NCBI GenBank assembly: GCA_016302225.1
Contig: JAEDOB010000027.1
Coordinates: 1-13,272, forward strand
From: Oscillospiraceae bacterium
GTDB taxonomy: Bacteria > Bacillota > Clostridia > Oscillospirales > Ruminococcaceae
Direction of reading: 5' to 3'
DNA length: 13,272 nt
Below the pieces are notes generated by a model, which worked only from the letters and a program-made list of their open reading frames with translations, made no database searches and was not told where the DNA came from. Position 1 is the first letter of the stretch. Every line of letters starts with the position of its first letter. Below are positions 5,294 to 12,241 of the stretch, piece by piece. A program made the position numbers and the translations under genes.

Positions 5294-7831
5294 TTAATTT
5301 GCTGGTGCCACTTCACCAAATGCCTTTGCGTTAAATTCCGCCCTTGGAACGGGCTTTGAATAGAAGTAGCCCTGAGCAGAGCCGCAGCCGCATTCCAGCA
5401 GATAATCCGCCTGATTTCGGGTTTCGACGCCCTCGGCGATAATTTTCAGACCAATGTCGTTGGACATAGCGATGGTGTGGAGAATTATCTTTTTGCCCCT
5501 GTCAGTGACGAGAGTTTCGTTAAGGAAGCCCCTGTCTATTTTCAGCACGTCAAAGGGCGTATTTTTCAGCATATTCAGCGATGAATATCCCGAACCGAAA
5601 TCGTCCATTTCCAGCACGTAGCCCTCATTTTTCAGGTCGATGAGAGCGTCGAAAAGCTCCTTCTGATTGTCGTAGAATACCGACTCGGTGATCTCCAGCT
5701 CCAGAAGCTTTTTCGGAATATTGAACTCGGCAGTCATATCGTTCAGAATATTTATCAGATTGGGATTGGAAATATGCAGTCTTGAAACATTTACGGAAAT
5801 AGGCACAGGCTCATATTCCTTGTCCAGCCAATCCCTGATGGTAATGCAGGCTTCACGCCACATATATTCGTCCAGCTTGACAATAAAGCCGTTTCGCTCG
5901 AAAAGCGGGATAAAATCTCCCGGAGGTATCAGACCCTTTGTGGGGTGATTCCAGCGGACAAGAGCTTCTGCGCCGATGATTTTTGATGTTGCAATATCGT
6001 ACTTGGGCTGCAGCCACATTTCAAACTGTCTGTCGATCAGAGCAAGCTCCATTTCGTCCTCGATCTCCTTGTCATAGAGCATTTTCGTCTTGACAGTTTC
6101 ATCATAAAATGCGTAGGTCTGCATCAGATTGCCCTTGATGGTGGACTTTGCAAGCTTTGCGTAGTCGAAAACCGAACGGGGATTTGCGTTTCTCTTTTCT
6201 ATCTTGTAAATGCCGCAGGAGGTGGTGTAGCGGATATCCTCATATATTCCCAGCATATCTGCTATCCTTTCGGCAATGGCAACCAGCTCGGAGGTATCTT
6301 CATACTCGGTAAGGATACCGAAATTATCGCCCTGAAGTCTGCCTACGGACATTTTGTCGGAAAACTCCGCTTTCAGCTTAACGCCGATAGAACGCAGCAG
6401 CTTATCCGCAGCCTTTCCGCCGTATACCTCATTTATTATCTTGAATTTGTCAATGTCAAACAGCACCAGCGCAAATTTCCTGCCGCTTTTATCGTGCATT
6501 ACAACATCAATGTCATCAAAGAATTTTGCTTCGTTGTTAAGCCCTGTCAGCAGATCCTTTTCAGCTCTTATCTTGAGCGCATTCATTGCCTTGAACTGGC
6601 TGTCAACGTCCTGCAGGGTGCCTATGATATTTCCGCAGCCGTTCTCGTCGGAAACGGGACTGCTGTTGAATTTATACCAGCAATATTCGCCGTTCACCGT
6701 CCGCAGGCGGCAGATACATTCGCTTACCCTTGCTTCTCTGAAATTTTCGATATATTCGGTGAATGCGGGAACATCGTCCTTATAAACAACGCCCTCGGCT
6801 ATCATATCCTTAATGTCGTTCATATCGATTTCCGAGGAGGTGTCCACGGACGTACCTATTTTCTTTGTGAAATTCGGGGATATGTACATCTTTCCCGTGT
6901 CAAGGCAGAATTCAAAGCTGATAATATCCGTCTGCTCGATGATAGCCTTGTATCTCGCCTCGTGATAGTCGCTCATTCGGCGGTATTCCAGCTCCTTCTG
7001 CATTATTTTCAGATTTGTTTCCATCTGCTGGGACTCTTTTTCCTCGGTAACGTCCCTGACATAGTAGATAAACTGCTTTTCGCCCGTTTCCTCGTCAAGG
7101 GAGGGGATAGCGATACAGTTGTCCCACCGCACTTCGCCGCTGTCGTTGTTTATCCGATAGAAAAGGCTGAATGAGCCTGTTTCAAGGGCATCGGCAATGC
7201 TTTCGACATTTACGGAGGAAATAAATTCATCCCTGTCCTCCTCGCAGACATATCTCCTGCCTATTTCGCCCGCAAGTGTGTCAAAATGCTCGGGAATATA
7301 TTCTGCCGTCCTGTCGGAGTCATGCTTGATTATCTTTAAGCTGCCTGTTTCTATGCTTACCTCGCAGACGAAAACGCAGCTTTCCTTAAATGCGCTGTCG
7401 ATATTCATGGACTTATGCTGCCGTGCGATTTCCTGCTTTTTGGTATCGTCAATGTCCCTTGTGAATATGCAGCAGAAAATTTTGCCGTCGTCATTTCTGG
7501 CTACAACAATGCTTATGCTGCACCAGCGGTATTGTCCGTTCGATGCACGTCTGCGTATCTCGACTGTACGCTTTGTTTCGCCCTTTTCGGCAATGCCCCG
7601 CTTGAAGCACTCAGCGTTAAGGGCATTTCCGAAGGCTTTAACGTCATCGGGGTGGATAAGTCCGCTGTTATCGTCAACGGAATAAAGCTTGTCGGTTTTT
7701 GGGAAGGTACCGTCGCTTAATATCACATAAAGCTCGGCGGTATCGGGGTTATATTCAACAATTTCGCTGTATGAATTTTTAAGTGCGCTGAGCAGATCGC
7801 CCGAGAGTGCGTCAAATTTAAAAATGCCCAT
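5294..7831 (-). CDS. PAS-PAS-PAS-GGDEF-EAL protein, probable c-di-GMP phosphodiesterase
   Basis: A cytoplasmic 845-residue signalling protein with no membrane segments. Three PAS-type sensor domains (about 20-133, 145-270, 290-415) each end in a D-[IV]-D/T-type motif with a linker helix. A GGDEF domain (about 425-580) keeps the FDIDKFK metal aspartates, but its signature reads QGDNF (500-504) and no RxxD inhibitory site is evident, so cyclase activity is doubtful; it may bind GTP and regulate. The EAL domain (about 595-835) is complete: EAL 622-624, NVSR from 681, LEITE around 712, DD 743-744, K764, EGVET from 800 and QGY from 820. Degradation of cyclic di-GMP is therefore the likely output. 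The ATG at 7831 with AGGGGA upstream is preferred; the frame extends to a TTG at 7891 that has no ribosome site. Confidence 0.93.
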   Translation of the reverse strand: MGIFKFDALSGDLLSALKNSYSEIVEYNPDTAELYVILSDGTFPKTDKLYSVDDNSGLIHPDDVKAFGNALNAECFKRGIAEKGETKRTVEIRRRASNGQYRWCSISIVVARNDDGKIFCCIFTRDIDDTKKQEIARQHKSMNIDSAFKESCVFVCEVSIETGSLKIIKHDSDRTAEYIPEHFDTLAGEIGRRYVCEEDRDEFISSVNVESIADALETGSFSLFYRINNDSGEVRWDNCIAIPSLDEETGEKQFIYYVRDVTEEKESQQMETNLKIMQKELEYRRMSDYHEARYKAIIEQTDIISFEFCLDTGKMYISPNFTKKIGTSVDTSSEIDMNDIKDMIAEGVVYKDDVPAFTEYIENFREARVSECICRLRTVNGEYCWYKFNSSPVSDENGCGNIIGTLQDVDSQFKAMNALKIRAEKDLLTGLNNEAKFFDDIDVVMHDKSGRKFALVLFDIDKFKIINEVYGGKAADKLLRSIGVKLKAEFSDKMSVGRLQGDNFGILTEYEDTSELVAIAERIADMLGIYEDIRYTTSCGIYKIEKRNANPRSVFDYAKLAKSTIKGNLMQTYAFYDETVKTKMLYDKEIEDEMELALIDRQFEMWLQPKYDIATSKIIGAEALVRWNHPTKGLIPPGDFIPLFERNGFIVKLDEYMWREACITIRDWLDKEYEPVPISVNVSRLHISNPNLINILNDMTAEFNIPKKLLELEITESVFYDNQKELFDALIDLKNEGYVLEMDDFGSGYSSLNMLKNTPFDVLKIDRGFLNETLVTDRGKKIILHTIAMSNDIGLKIIAEGVETRNQADYLLECGCGSAQGYFYSKPVPRAEFNAKAFGEVAPAN

Positions 7832-7863
7832 AATATCGCCGTCCCCTTCATATGGAAAAGTAC

Positions 7864-7922
7864 ATATACTATCGATTGATACAAAATTCAACAGTCACAC
7901 AACTGTATATACTATCATTATA
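7864..7922 (-). promoter_or_regulatory. Possible promoter region of the EAL gene with 10-bp direct repeats
   Basis: The minus strand has TATAAT at 7917-7922, but no good -35 at 16-18 bp. Two exact copies of ATATACTATC (7864-7873 and 7907-7916, plus-strand reading) lie 43 bp apart, and a small inverted repeat ACAGT/ACTGT (7891-7906) lies between them. A regulator-dependent promoter would fit but is not shown. Confidence 0.35.
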
Positions 7923-7949
7923 TACGAAAAATATTAACTTTTCGCTTAT

Positions 7950-7976
7950 AAATAAATAAGGAATTGTTACTTATTT
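7950..7976 (-). terminator. Weak AT-rich terminator after the YczE-like gene
   Basis: Arms AAATAAG (7954-7960) and CTTATTT (7970-7976) form a 7-bp stem, 10 nt past the stop codon, followed on the minus strand by ATTTAT. The stem is AT-rich, so termination may be partial. Confidence 0.45.
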
Positions 7977-7986
7977 TAATTAATTT

Positions 7987-8652
7987 TTATTTGGAACGGT
8001 TTCCCGTCAGAAATACGTCAAGGGGCTTTTTCAGGATACTGCCGAAAAATTTCACGATAATTCCCGTAAACACGGCGGCAATAACAGTGCCCTCTCTGAC
8101 ACCGACAACGGTAAAATCAAAGAAAATAAGCGACAATGTGACCGCCAGAAGCACGCAGAAAATATCGAAGCCTATCTTCACATATCCGAATTCCTTGTGA
8201 ATTTTGTCGGAAACCGCACGGACAAACGCTTCTCCCGAATTCATTATCACATTCGCAATGACCGAAAGCGAGATACCGAAGCTGAGCACAATTGTACCGA
8301 TAATTATCATCATCAGCCTGTCAAAATATGTATTTACGGGTATCTTTCCGATGAACATCATTCCAAAATCGGTAAACCACCCGAACAGGAAGGACAGGGG
8401 CACCTGCAAAAGCTCTATCAGCTTGAAATCCCGCCGAAGAATGACTATCTGTCCGACTATCATAATGCAGTTCCATATGACCAGCCACATTCCCAGAGAA
8501 ATGCCGTTAAATCGGCAGTACAGCACGTTTGACACCGAGGAGATAGGTGAAACGCCCAGCTCTCCGTGCTTTGAAAATGCCACTCCCAGAGCGGCGAAAA
8601 ACAGTCCCGCTATGCAGAGGATATAGCGTTTTGCGGTTTCGGCTTTTGACAT
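7987..8652 (-). CDS. YczE/YyaS/YitT-family integral membrane protein
   Basis: A 221-residue polytopic membrane protein. The N-terminal segment RYILCIAGLFFAALGVAF followed by GELGVSPISSVSNVL matches the YczE/YitT group, a widespread family of unknown or poorly known transport function. About five hydrophobic segments can be seen: about 9-27, 54-72, 82-97, 113-135 and 160-205, the last possibly two helices. The C-terminus is basic (KKPLDVFLTGNRSK). The ATG at 8652 has AAGGAG 8 nt upstream. The gene follows malQ by 57 bp with a hairpin but no recognisable promoter in between, so expression by read-through from malQ is likely. Substrate unknown. Confidence 0.85.
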   Translation of the reverse strand: MSKAETAKRYILCIAGLFFAALGVAFSKHGELGVSPISSVSNVLYCRFNGISLGMWLVIWNCIMIVGQIVILRRDFKLIELLQVPLSFLFGWFTDFGMMFIGKIPVNTYFDRLMMIIIGTIVLSFGISLSVIANVIMNSGEAFVRAVSDKIHKEFGYVKIGFDIFCVLLAVTLSLIFFDFTVVGVREGTVIAAVFTGIIVKFFGSILKKPLDVFLTGNRSK

Positions 8653-8672
8653 CTGAACAACTCCTTATTTGG

Positions 8673-8701
8673 AAAACCCCGCAGAATATTATCCTGCGGG
8701 G
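8673..8701 (-). terminator. Hairpin terminator or attenuator between malQ and the YczE-like gene
   Basis: Arms CCCCGCAG and CTGCGGGG (8677-8684, 8694-8701) form a strong 8-bp stem with a 9-nt loop, but only four T residues follow on the minus strand. It starts 9 nt after the malQ stop. Given the short T run and the lack of a promoter for the next gene, it probably lowers rather than stops downstream transcription. Confidence 0.7.
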
Positions 8702-8709
8702 GGCTTGCG

Positions 8710-10404
8710 TTATTTCTTATTGCTGCCCGTTTCTTCCTCGATAATATCGAAAATATCCTTGTCGTCGTTATCGACAATAACGGGCTTTTTCAGCTTCACG
8801 GAAACTATCTTCCTGTGATTTTCCAGAACCTGCTTCAGCTCATTTTCAAAGCTTTCCTCGGGAACATTTTCGGTCTTTTCGGCGGGAACGGAAACTATTT
8901 TCTCGTCCTCCGACTTCTTCTTTTTTGGCGGAGTACGGAAATATGTCCTTGCCAGACGCTTGATACGCTTTGCAAGCTCCTTGGTAAGGTCGCCGTCGTT
9001 CATACGCCAATGCCAGTTGCAGCCGAGAGTTGAGGGGATATTCATTCTCGCCTCCGAACCCAGCTCCAGAAAATCCTGCATCTGAATAATAACAAGCTCG
9101 GAAACACTTGCGTACAGCACCCTTATCATTGCCCAAGCGGGACTGTCGCCCTTTCTTATATCAAGGTAGCGGTCGGTGAATTTCTTGGTTTTCTTATCCA
9201 GAGAACCGTACCAGCCCATAGCGGTGTCATTGTCGTGAGTTCCGATATAGGAAACGCTGTTGTGAATGTAGTTATGTGGCATATAATTGCTTTCGTTTTT
9301 CTTCCAGAAGGCAAATTCAAGGACGTTCATTCCCGGATAGCCGCTGTCGTCCAGCATTTTGTTTACCTCGTCGGTGAGAAATCCGAGATTTTCAGCCACC
9401 AGCGCAACATCGCCCAGCTCCTTTTTGACAGCGTTAAACAGCTTCATTCCCGGACCCTTGAGCCATTCGCCGACTCTTGCATTTTTGCTGCCTGCGGGGA
9501 TAGCATAGAAGCTTTCAAAGCCTCTGAAATGGTCTATTCGCACAATGTCAAACAGCTTTTCGGAAAATCTGATACGCTCAATCCACCACTTATAGCCGTC
9601 CTTTTCCATAGCGTCCCAGTCGTAGAGAGGATTTCCCCAAAGCTGACCGTCTGCGGAGAAATCATCGGGGGGACAGCCTGCAACGTTGGTGGGACGCATA
9701 TCCCCGTCCAGCATAAACAGCTGCGGAGATGCCCATATATCGGAGCTGTCCATGGAAACGTAAATTGCCATATCGCCGAACAGCTTGATGCCCTTCTTTT
9801 CGGCATATTTCTTTAGCTCCGCCCACTGACGGAAGAACAAAAACTGCTCAAATTTGCAGAATTCTGTTTGTGATGAAAGAAGCTTTGTGTAATGCTCCAT
9901 GGCTTCGGGCTTTCTCAGGCGAATATCGTCCTCCCATTCGCCCCAGGGACGCTTTGCAAAGTGCTGCTTCAGGGACATATACAGCGCATAATCGTCCAGC
10001 CAAGCCTTATTTTCCGAACAAAATCTGTGAAACTCCGCCTGCTCGAAATCCTCGGTATATTTAAGGTAAGCCTTATGCAGCACCGCCGATTTGAAGGACA
10101 TCAGCTCCTCATAGCTTGAAAAGCTCTTGTTTTCCATAATTTTCAGGTCGGCGTCACAGCTGCTGATAAGTCCGTCCTCAATAAGCTCGTCAATGTCGAT
10201 AAACAGCGGATTTCCCGCAAAAGCCGAGTAGGACTGATAGGGAGAATCTCCGAAGCCTGTGGGCCCGATAGGGAGAAGCTGCCAGCAGCTTTGTCCGCTT
10301 TCCTTTAAAAAGTCGATAAATTCAAAAGCCTTTTTTCCCATAGTTCCGCAGCCGTAACGTCCGGGAAGGCTTGTAATATGCAGAAGTACACCGCAGCTGT
10401 TCAT
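8710..10404 (-). CDS. malQ: 4-alpha-glucanotransferase (amylomaltase) with C-terminal extension
   Basis: A GH77 enzyme that moves alpha-1,4-glucan segments between acceptors, releasing glucose in maltodextrin and glycogen metabolism in the cytoplasm. The start MNSCGVLLHITSLPGRYG is the family N-terminus, and the ATG at 10404 has TTGGAG 5 nt upstream. The in-frame stretch up to 10545 lies across the promoter and is non-coding. The catalytic set is present: nucleophile D291 (RIDHFRG), acid/base E338 (VAENLG) and transition-state stabiliser D391 (THDND). The GDSPYQ and PPDDFSADGQLWGNPLYDW loops are intact. The normal core ends near residue 490 (RLARTYFRT). A further tail of about 74 highly charged residues follows, containing KKKK, two KIVSV segments and an acidic end, and is not part of the standard fold. 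No other starch genes are in the window. Confidence 0.96.
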   Translation of the reverse strand: MNSCGVLLHITSLPGRYGCGTMGKKAFEFIDFLKESGQSCWQLLPIGPTGFGDSPYQSYSAFAGNPLFIDIDELIEDGLISSCDADLKIMENKSFSSYEELMSFKSAVLHKAYLKYTEDFEQAEFHRFCSENKAWLDDYALYMSLKQHFAKRPWGEWEDDIRLRKPEAMEHYTKLLSSQTEFCKFEQFLFFRQWAELKKYAEKKGIKLFGDMAIYVSMDSSDIWASPQLFMLDGDMRPTNVAGCPPDDFSADGQLWGNPLYDWDAMEKDGYKWWIERIRFSEKLFDIVRIDHFRGFESFYAIPAGSKNARVGEWLKGPGMKLFNAVKKELGDVALVAENLGFLTDEVNKMLDDSGYPGMNVLEFAFWKKNESNYMPHNYIHNSVSYIGTHDNDTAMGWYGSLDKKTKKFTDRYLDIRKGDSPAWAMIRVLYASVSELVIIQMQDFLELGSEARMNIPSTLGCNWHWRMNDGDLTKELAKRIKRLARTYFRTPPKKKKSEDEKIVSVPAEKTENVPEESFENELKQVLENHRKIVSVKLKKPVIVDNDDKDIFDIIEEETGSNKK

Positions 10405-10418
10405 AAAAACTCCAATCT

Positions 10419-10451
10419 CCGCCGAGAAAAATTCTGCGGAAGCGTCGGCGG
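10419..10451 (-). promoter_or_regulatory. Hairpin in the malQ 5' leader
   Basis: Arms CCGCCGA and TCGGCGG (minus strand; 10445-10451 and 10419-10425) form a perfect 7-bp GC-rich stem with a 19-nt loop. The 3' arm lies immediately before the ribosome site of malQ, so the hairpin could affect translation. The segment shares CCGACG-N3-CCGCAGAA with the leader of the divergent peptide gene. Confidence 0.5.
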
Positions 10452-10471
10452 ACGTTTTCCCGCTGTAAATT

Positions 10472-10500
10472 ATTATATCATATTTTTTTGTAAAATGCAA
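10472..10500 (-). promoter_or_regulatory. malQ promoter
   Basis: The minus strand has TTGCAT (10495-10500), a 17-bp spacer and TATAAT (10472-10477), with TGA before the -10. Transcription should start near 10465, giving a leader of about 60 nt. Confidence 0.87.
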
Positions 10501-10540
10501 TAAATCAATCGGAAAAATCTTCATGCCGATTTTCGGAATA

Positions 10541-10558
10541 TGCAAAAGCGTTTTTGCA
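10541..10558. promoter_or_regulatory. LacI-family-type operator palindrome
   Basis: On the minus strand the site reads TGCAAAAACGCTTTTGCA, with 7-bp arms and a central CG, the architecture bound by LacI/GalR-family regulators such as CcpA and MalR. It lies 41 bp upstream of the malQ -35 and 71 bp before the start codon of the divergent peptide gene. Which promoter it controls is not clear. Confidence 0.5.
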
Positions 10559-10569
10559 ATACTAAATAA

Positions 10570-10613
10570 GCCGACGAAACCGCAGAAATTGTCGGTGAAA
10601 ATTCTATCTGCGG
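10570..10613 (+). promoter_or_regulatory. Structured leader of the Asn/Gln-rich peptide gene (possible pseudoknot)
   Basis: Two interleaved stems can be drawn: CCGAC/GTCGG (10571-10575 with 10591-10595) and CCGCAGA/TCTGCGG (10580-10586 with 10607-10613). They would form an H-type pseudoknot or two competing hairpins. The second stem ends 6 nt before the ribosome site GAGG (10620-10623). I see no good promoter sequence upstream. Confidence 0.4.
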
Positions 10614-10628
10614 AGAAATGAGGATACT

Positions 10629-10778
10629 ATGAACAATCAGAACAATAATGAAAATAACTTCCGCAATCAGCAGCAGAACCGTCAGCAGAACAATCAGCAG
10701 AACAAAAACAATAACAATTTCCGGAACAAGCAGAACCGTCAGGAGCAGAACAAGCAGCAGGAAAACCGTTTTGAATAA
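10629..10778 (+). CDS. Asn/Gln-rich low-complexity small protein (49 aa)
   Basis: I recognise no family. The ATG at 10629 has GAGG 5 nt upstream, the frame ends in TAA at 10776-10778, and a strong terminator follows, so it has the layout of a complete small gene. The 49 residues contain 20 Asn and 13 Gln, with the rest only Arg, Lys, Glu, three Phe (11, 31, 48) and the initiator Met. There are two rough copies of a 19-20-residue unit starting at NNFRN (9-13 and 29-33). At DNA level CAGCAGAAC is repeated in three 12-bp units (10671-10703), so replication slippage may have shaped it. The product should be disordered, cytoplasmic and slightly basic. Prion-like or RNA-binding behaviour is speculation. 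It lies divergent from malQ and convergent with the MFS gene. Confidence 0.65.
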   Translation: MNNQNNNENNFRNQQQNRQQNNQQNKNNNNFRNKQNRQEQNKQQENRFE

Positions 10779-10811
10779 TAGCTGCTTTTGCTGATTTATT
10801 TTTCACAGACA

Positions 10812-10852
10812 AGGGCTGCCGCGGCATATGCGCTGCGGCAGCCCTATTTTTT
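10812..10852 (+). terminator. Strong terminator between the peptide gene and the MFS gene
   Basis: Perfect 11-bp GC-rich arms AGGGCTGCCGC (10812-10822) and GCGGCAGCCCT (10835-10845) are followed by ATTTTTTAT on the plus strand. It ends the peptide transcript. The minus strand also forms the stem after the MFS stop codon, with a poorer T run, so it may act in both directions. Confidence 0.9.
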
Positions 10853-10865
10853 ATGGAAAATCCGT

Positions 10866-12050
10866 TCAGGTCAGTGCCTCCCTTTGCTTTATGTTTTTTA
10901 TTATAAGAACAGAAATTATAAGCACGATTGGGAATATGCAGCCTGCAAGCATACCCTTTTGCATATCGTCACCCGCACTCTGGGATATATTCCCCACAAT
11001 TCCCGGCCCCAGTGCACCGCCCAGATCTCCCGCCATTGCCAAAAGAGCAAACATAGCCGTGCCGCCCGACGGAATTTTTGCCGAACAGATGCTGATAGTC
11101 CCCGGCCACATTATTCCGACGGAAAATCCGCACATTATACAGCCTGCAAGTCCCAGCAAGGGTATGTCCGACAGAGAAGCGGCGAGGTAGCATATAAGGC
11201 AAAGTCCGCCCGAGCCTATCATAAATTTCATAAGGTCAAGCCTGCCGCCATATTTTCCGTAAAGCGAGCGGCTGATGCCCATGGTTACGGCGAACATACA
11301 GGGCCCTGCAATATCTCCCATTGCCTTTGAAAGACCCAGTGCGGATTCCGCAAAGGCAGACGCCCACTGCGACATTGAAAGCTCCGACGCTCCCGCACAT
11401 ATCATAAGCAGTATGGATATTCGGAACGACGGTACCTTCAGCAGACTGCCTATTTTCATGCCCTTCCCGTCCTCCGTGGGGTGCTCTATGGGACAGACGG
11501 CAAAGTTGTACATATTATACAGCGGAATGAGTGCCCATATGCAGGAAACCCATTTCCAATTTGCTATTCCGAAAACCGAAAAGAACACCGTCGAAAGCAG
11601 TATAACTCCCACCGAGCCCCAGCAGTAAAAGGAGTGCAGCAGGCTCATTGCCGCTTCCTTATGTTCAAAGGGGCATGCCTCGACGATTGGGCTTACAAGC
11701 ACCTCCGTCAGTCCGCTGCCTATGGCGTAGACCATTGTGCTGATGATTATTCCCGCAAAGGGGTCGGGGAAAATTTCGGGGAGAAAGGCAAGTCCCACAA
11801 GTCCCGCCGCCGAAAACAGCTGCGAACCCACAACGCATTTTCGGTAGCCGATAATATCCGCAAAACGTGCGCAGAGAATGTCCACAACAAGCTGTGTAAT
11901 GAAAAACAGCGACGAAATAAGTGCTATCCTTCCAAGGGGGATATTGTAAGTATTGTGAAATGTGAGAAACAGCAGCGGCGCAAAATTTGCGGTAATTGAC
12001 TGCGTGACAAATCCCAGATAACAGGCAATAAGCGTTTTTCTGTAATTCAT
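10866..12050 (-). CDS. Major facilitator superfamily transporter
   Basis: A 394-residue membrane transporter with about twelve hydrophobic segments in two halves around a cytoplasmic loop (CPIEHPTEDGKGMKIGSLLKVPSF). The loop between helices 2 and 3 carries an MFS motif-A-like sequence, ARFADIIGYRK. The segment TEVLVSPIVEACP and the WASAFAESALG and GISRSLYGKYGGR stretches resemble sugar or small-solute carriers, but the substrate cannot be named. The ATG at 12050 has AAAGGA 8 nt upstream; the in-frame extension to 12146 runs through the promoter and is rejected. It is transcribed from its own promoter, divergent from the GntR regulator, so regulation by that protein is possible but no matching operator was seen on this side. 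Confidence 0.9.
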   Translation of the reverse strand: MNYRKTLIACYLGFVTQSITANFAPLLFLTFHNTYNIPLGRIALISSLFFITQLVVDILCARFADIIGYRKCVVGSQLFSAAGLVGLAFLPEIFPDPFAGIIISTMVYAIGSGLTEVLVSPIVEACPFEHKEAAMSLLHSFYCWGSVGVILLSTVFFSVFGIANWKWVSCIWALIPLYNMYNFAVCPIEHPTEDGKGMKIGSLLKVPSFRISILLMICAGASELSMSQWASAFAESALGLSKAMGDIAGPCMFAVTMGISRSLYGKYGGRLDLMKFMIGSGGLCLICYLAASLSDIPLLGLAGCIMCGFSVGIMWPGTISICSAKIPSGGTAMFALLAMAGDLGGALGPGIVGNISQSAGDDMQKGMLAGCIFPIVLIISVLIIKNIKQREALT

Positions 12051-12081
12051 TTTGATGTTCCTTTCGCTATTTGATAATAGT

Positions 12082-12110
12082 ATCATATCATATAAACCGA
12101 CACATTTCAA
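12082..12110 (-). promoter_or_regulatory. Promoter of the MFS gene
   Basis: The minus strand reads TTGAAA (12105-12110), a 17-bp spacer and TATGAT (12082-12087), with TGA before the -10. An overlapping second TATGAT lies 5 bp upstream. It is 31 bp before the start codon. Confidence 0.7.
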
Positions 12111-12212
12111 TGAAAAATATCGCATTTTTGTTGAACTATATGGCAAATCGGGACGGCATTTGAAACACGTTCGGCAAAAGTCTAAAGAAATCTTAAAGTT
12201 TGCAAAAGGCTA

Positions 12213-12241
12213 TTGACAAACCGTGTATATGCTGGTATACT
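12213..12241 (+). promoter_or_regulatory. Promoter of the gntR-ABC operon
   Basis: TTGACA (12213-12218), a 17-bp spacer and TATACT (12236-12241), with TGG ahead of the -10 giving an extended -10. The operator palindrome overlaps the -10 box and the expected start of transcription. Confidence 0.92.

Noticed and set aside
10405..10545. N-terminal extension of MalQ
   Set aside because: The added residues cover the promoter and leader hairpin and do not belong to GH77; the ATG at 10404 has a ribosome site and starts at the family N-terminus.
10627..10827. Minus-strand frame rich in Ser, Ala and Cys
   Set aside because: Its odd composition is the antisense of the CAG/AAC repeats of the Asn/Gln-rich gene, and it starts inside the terminator hairpin.
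12051..12146. N-terminal extension of the MFS transporter
   Set aside because: It runs through the promoter, while ATG 12050 has AAAGGA at good spacing and begins just before the first membrane helix.
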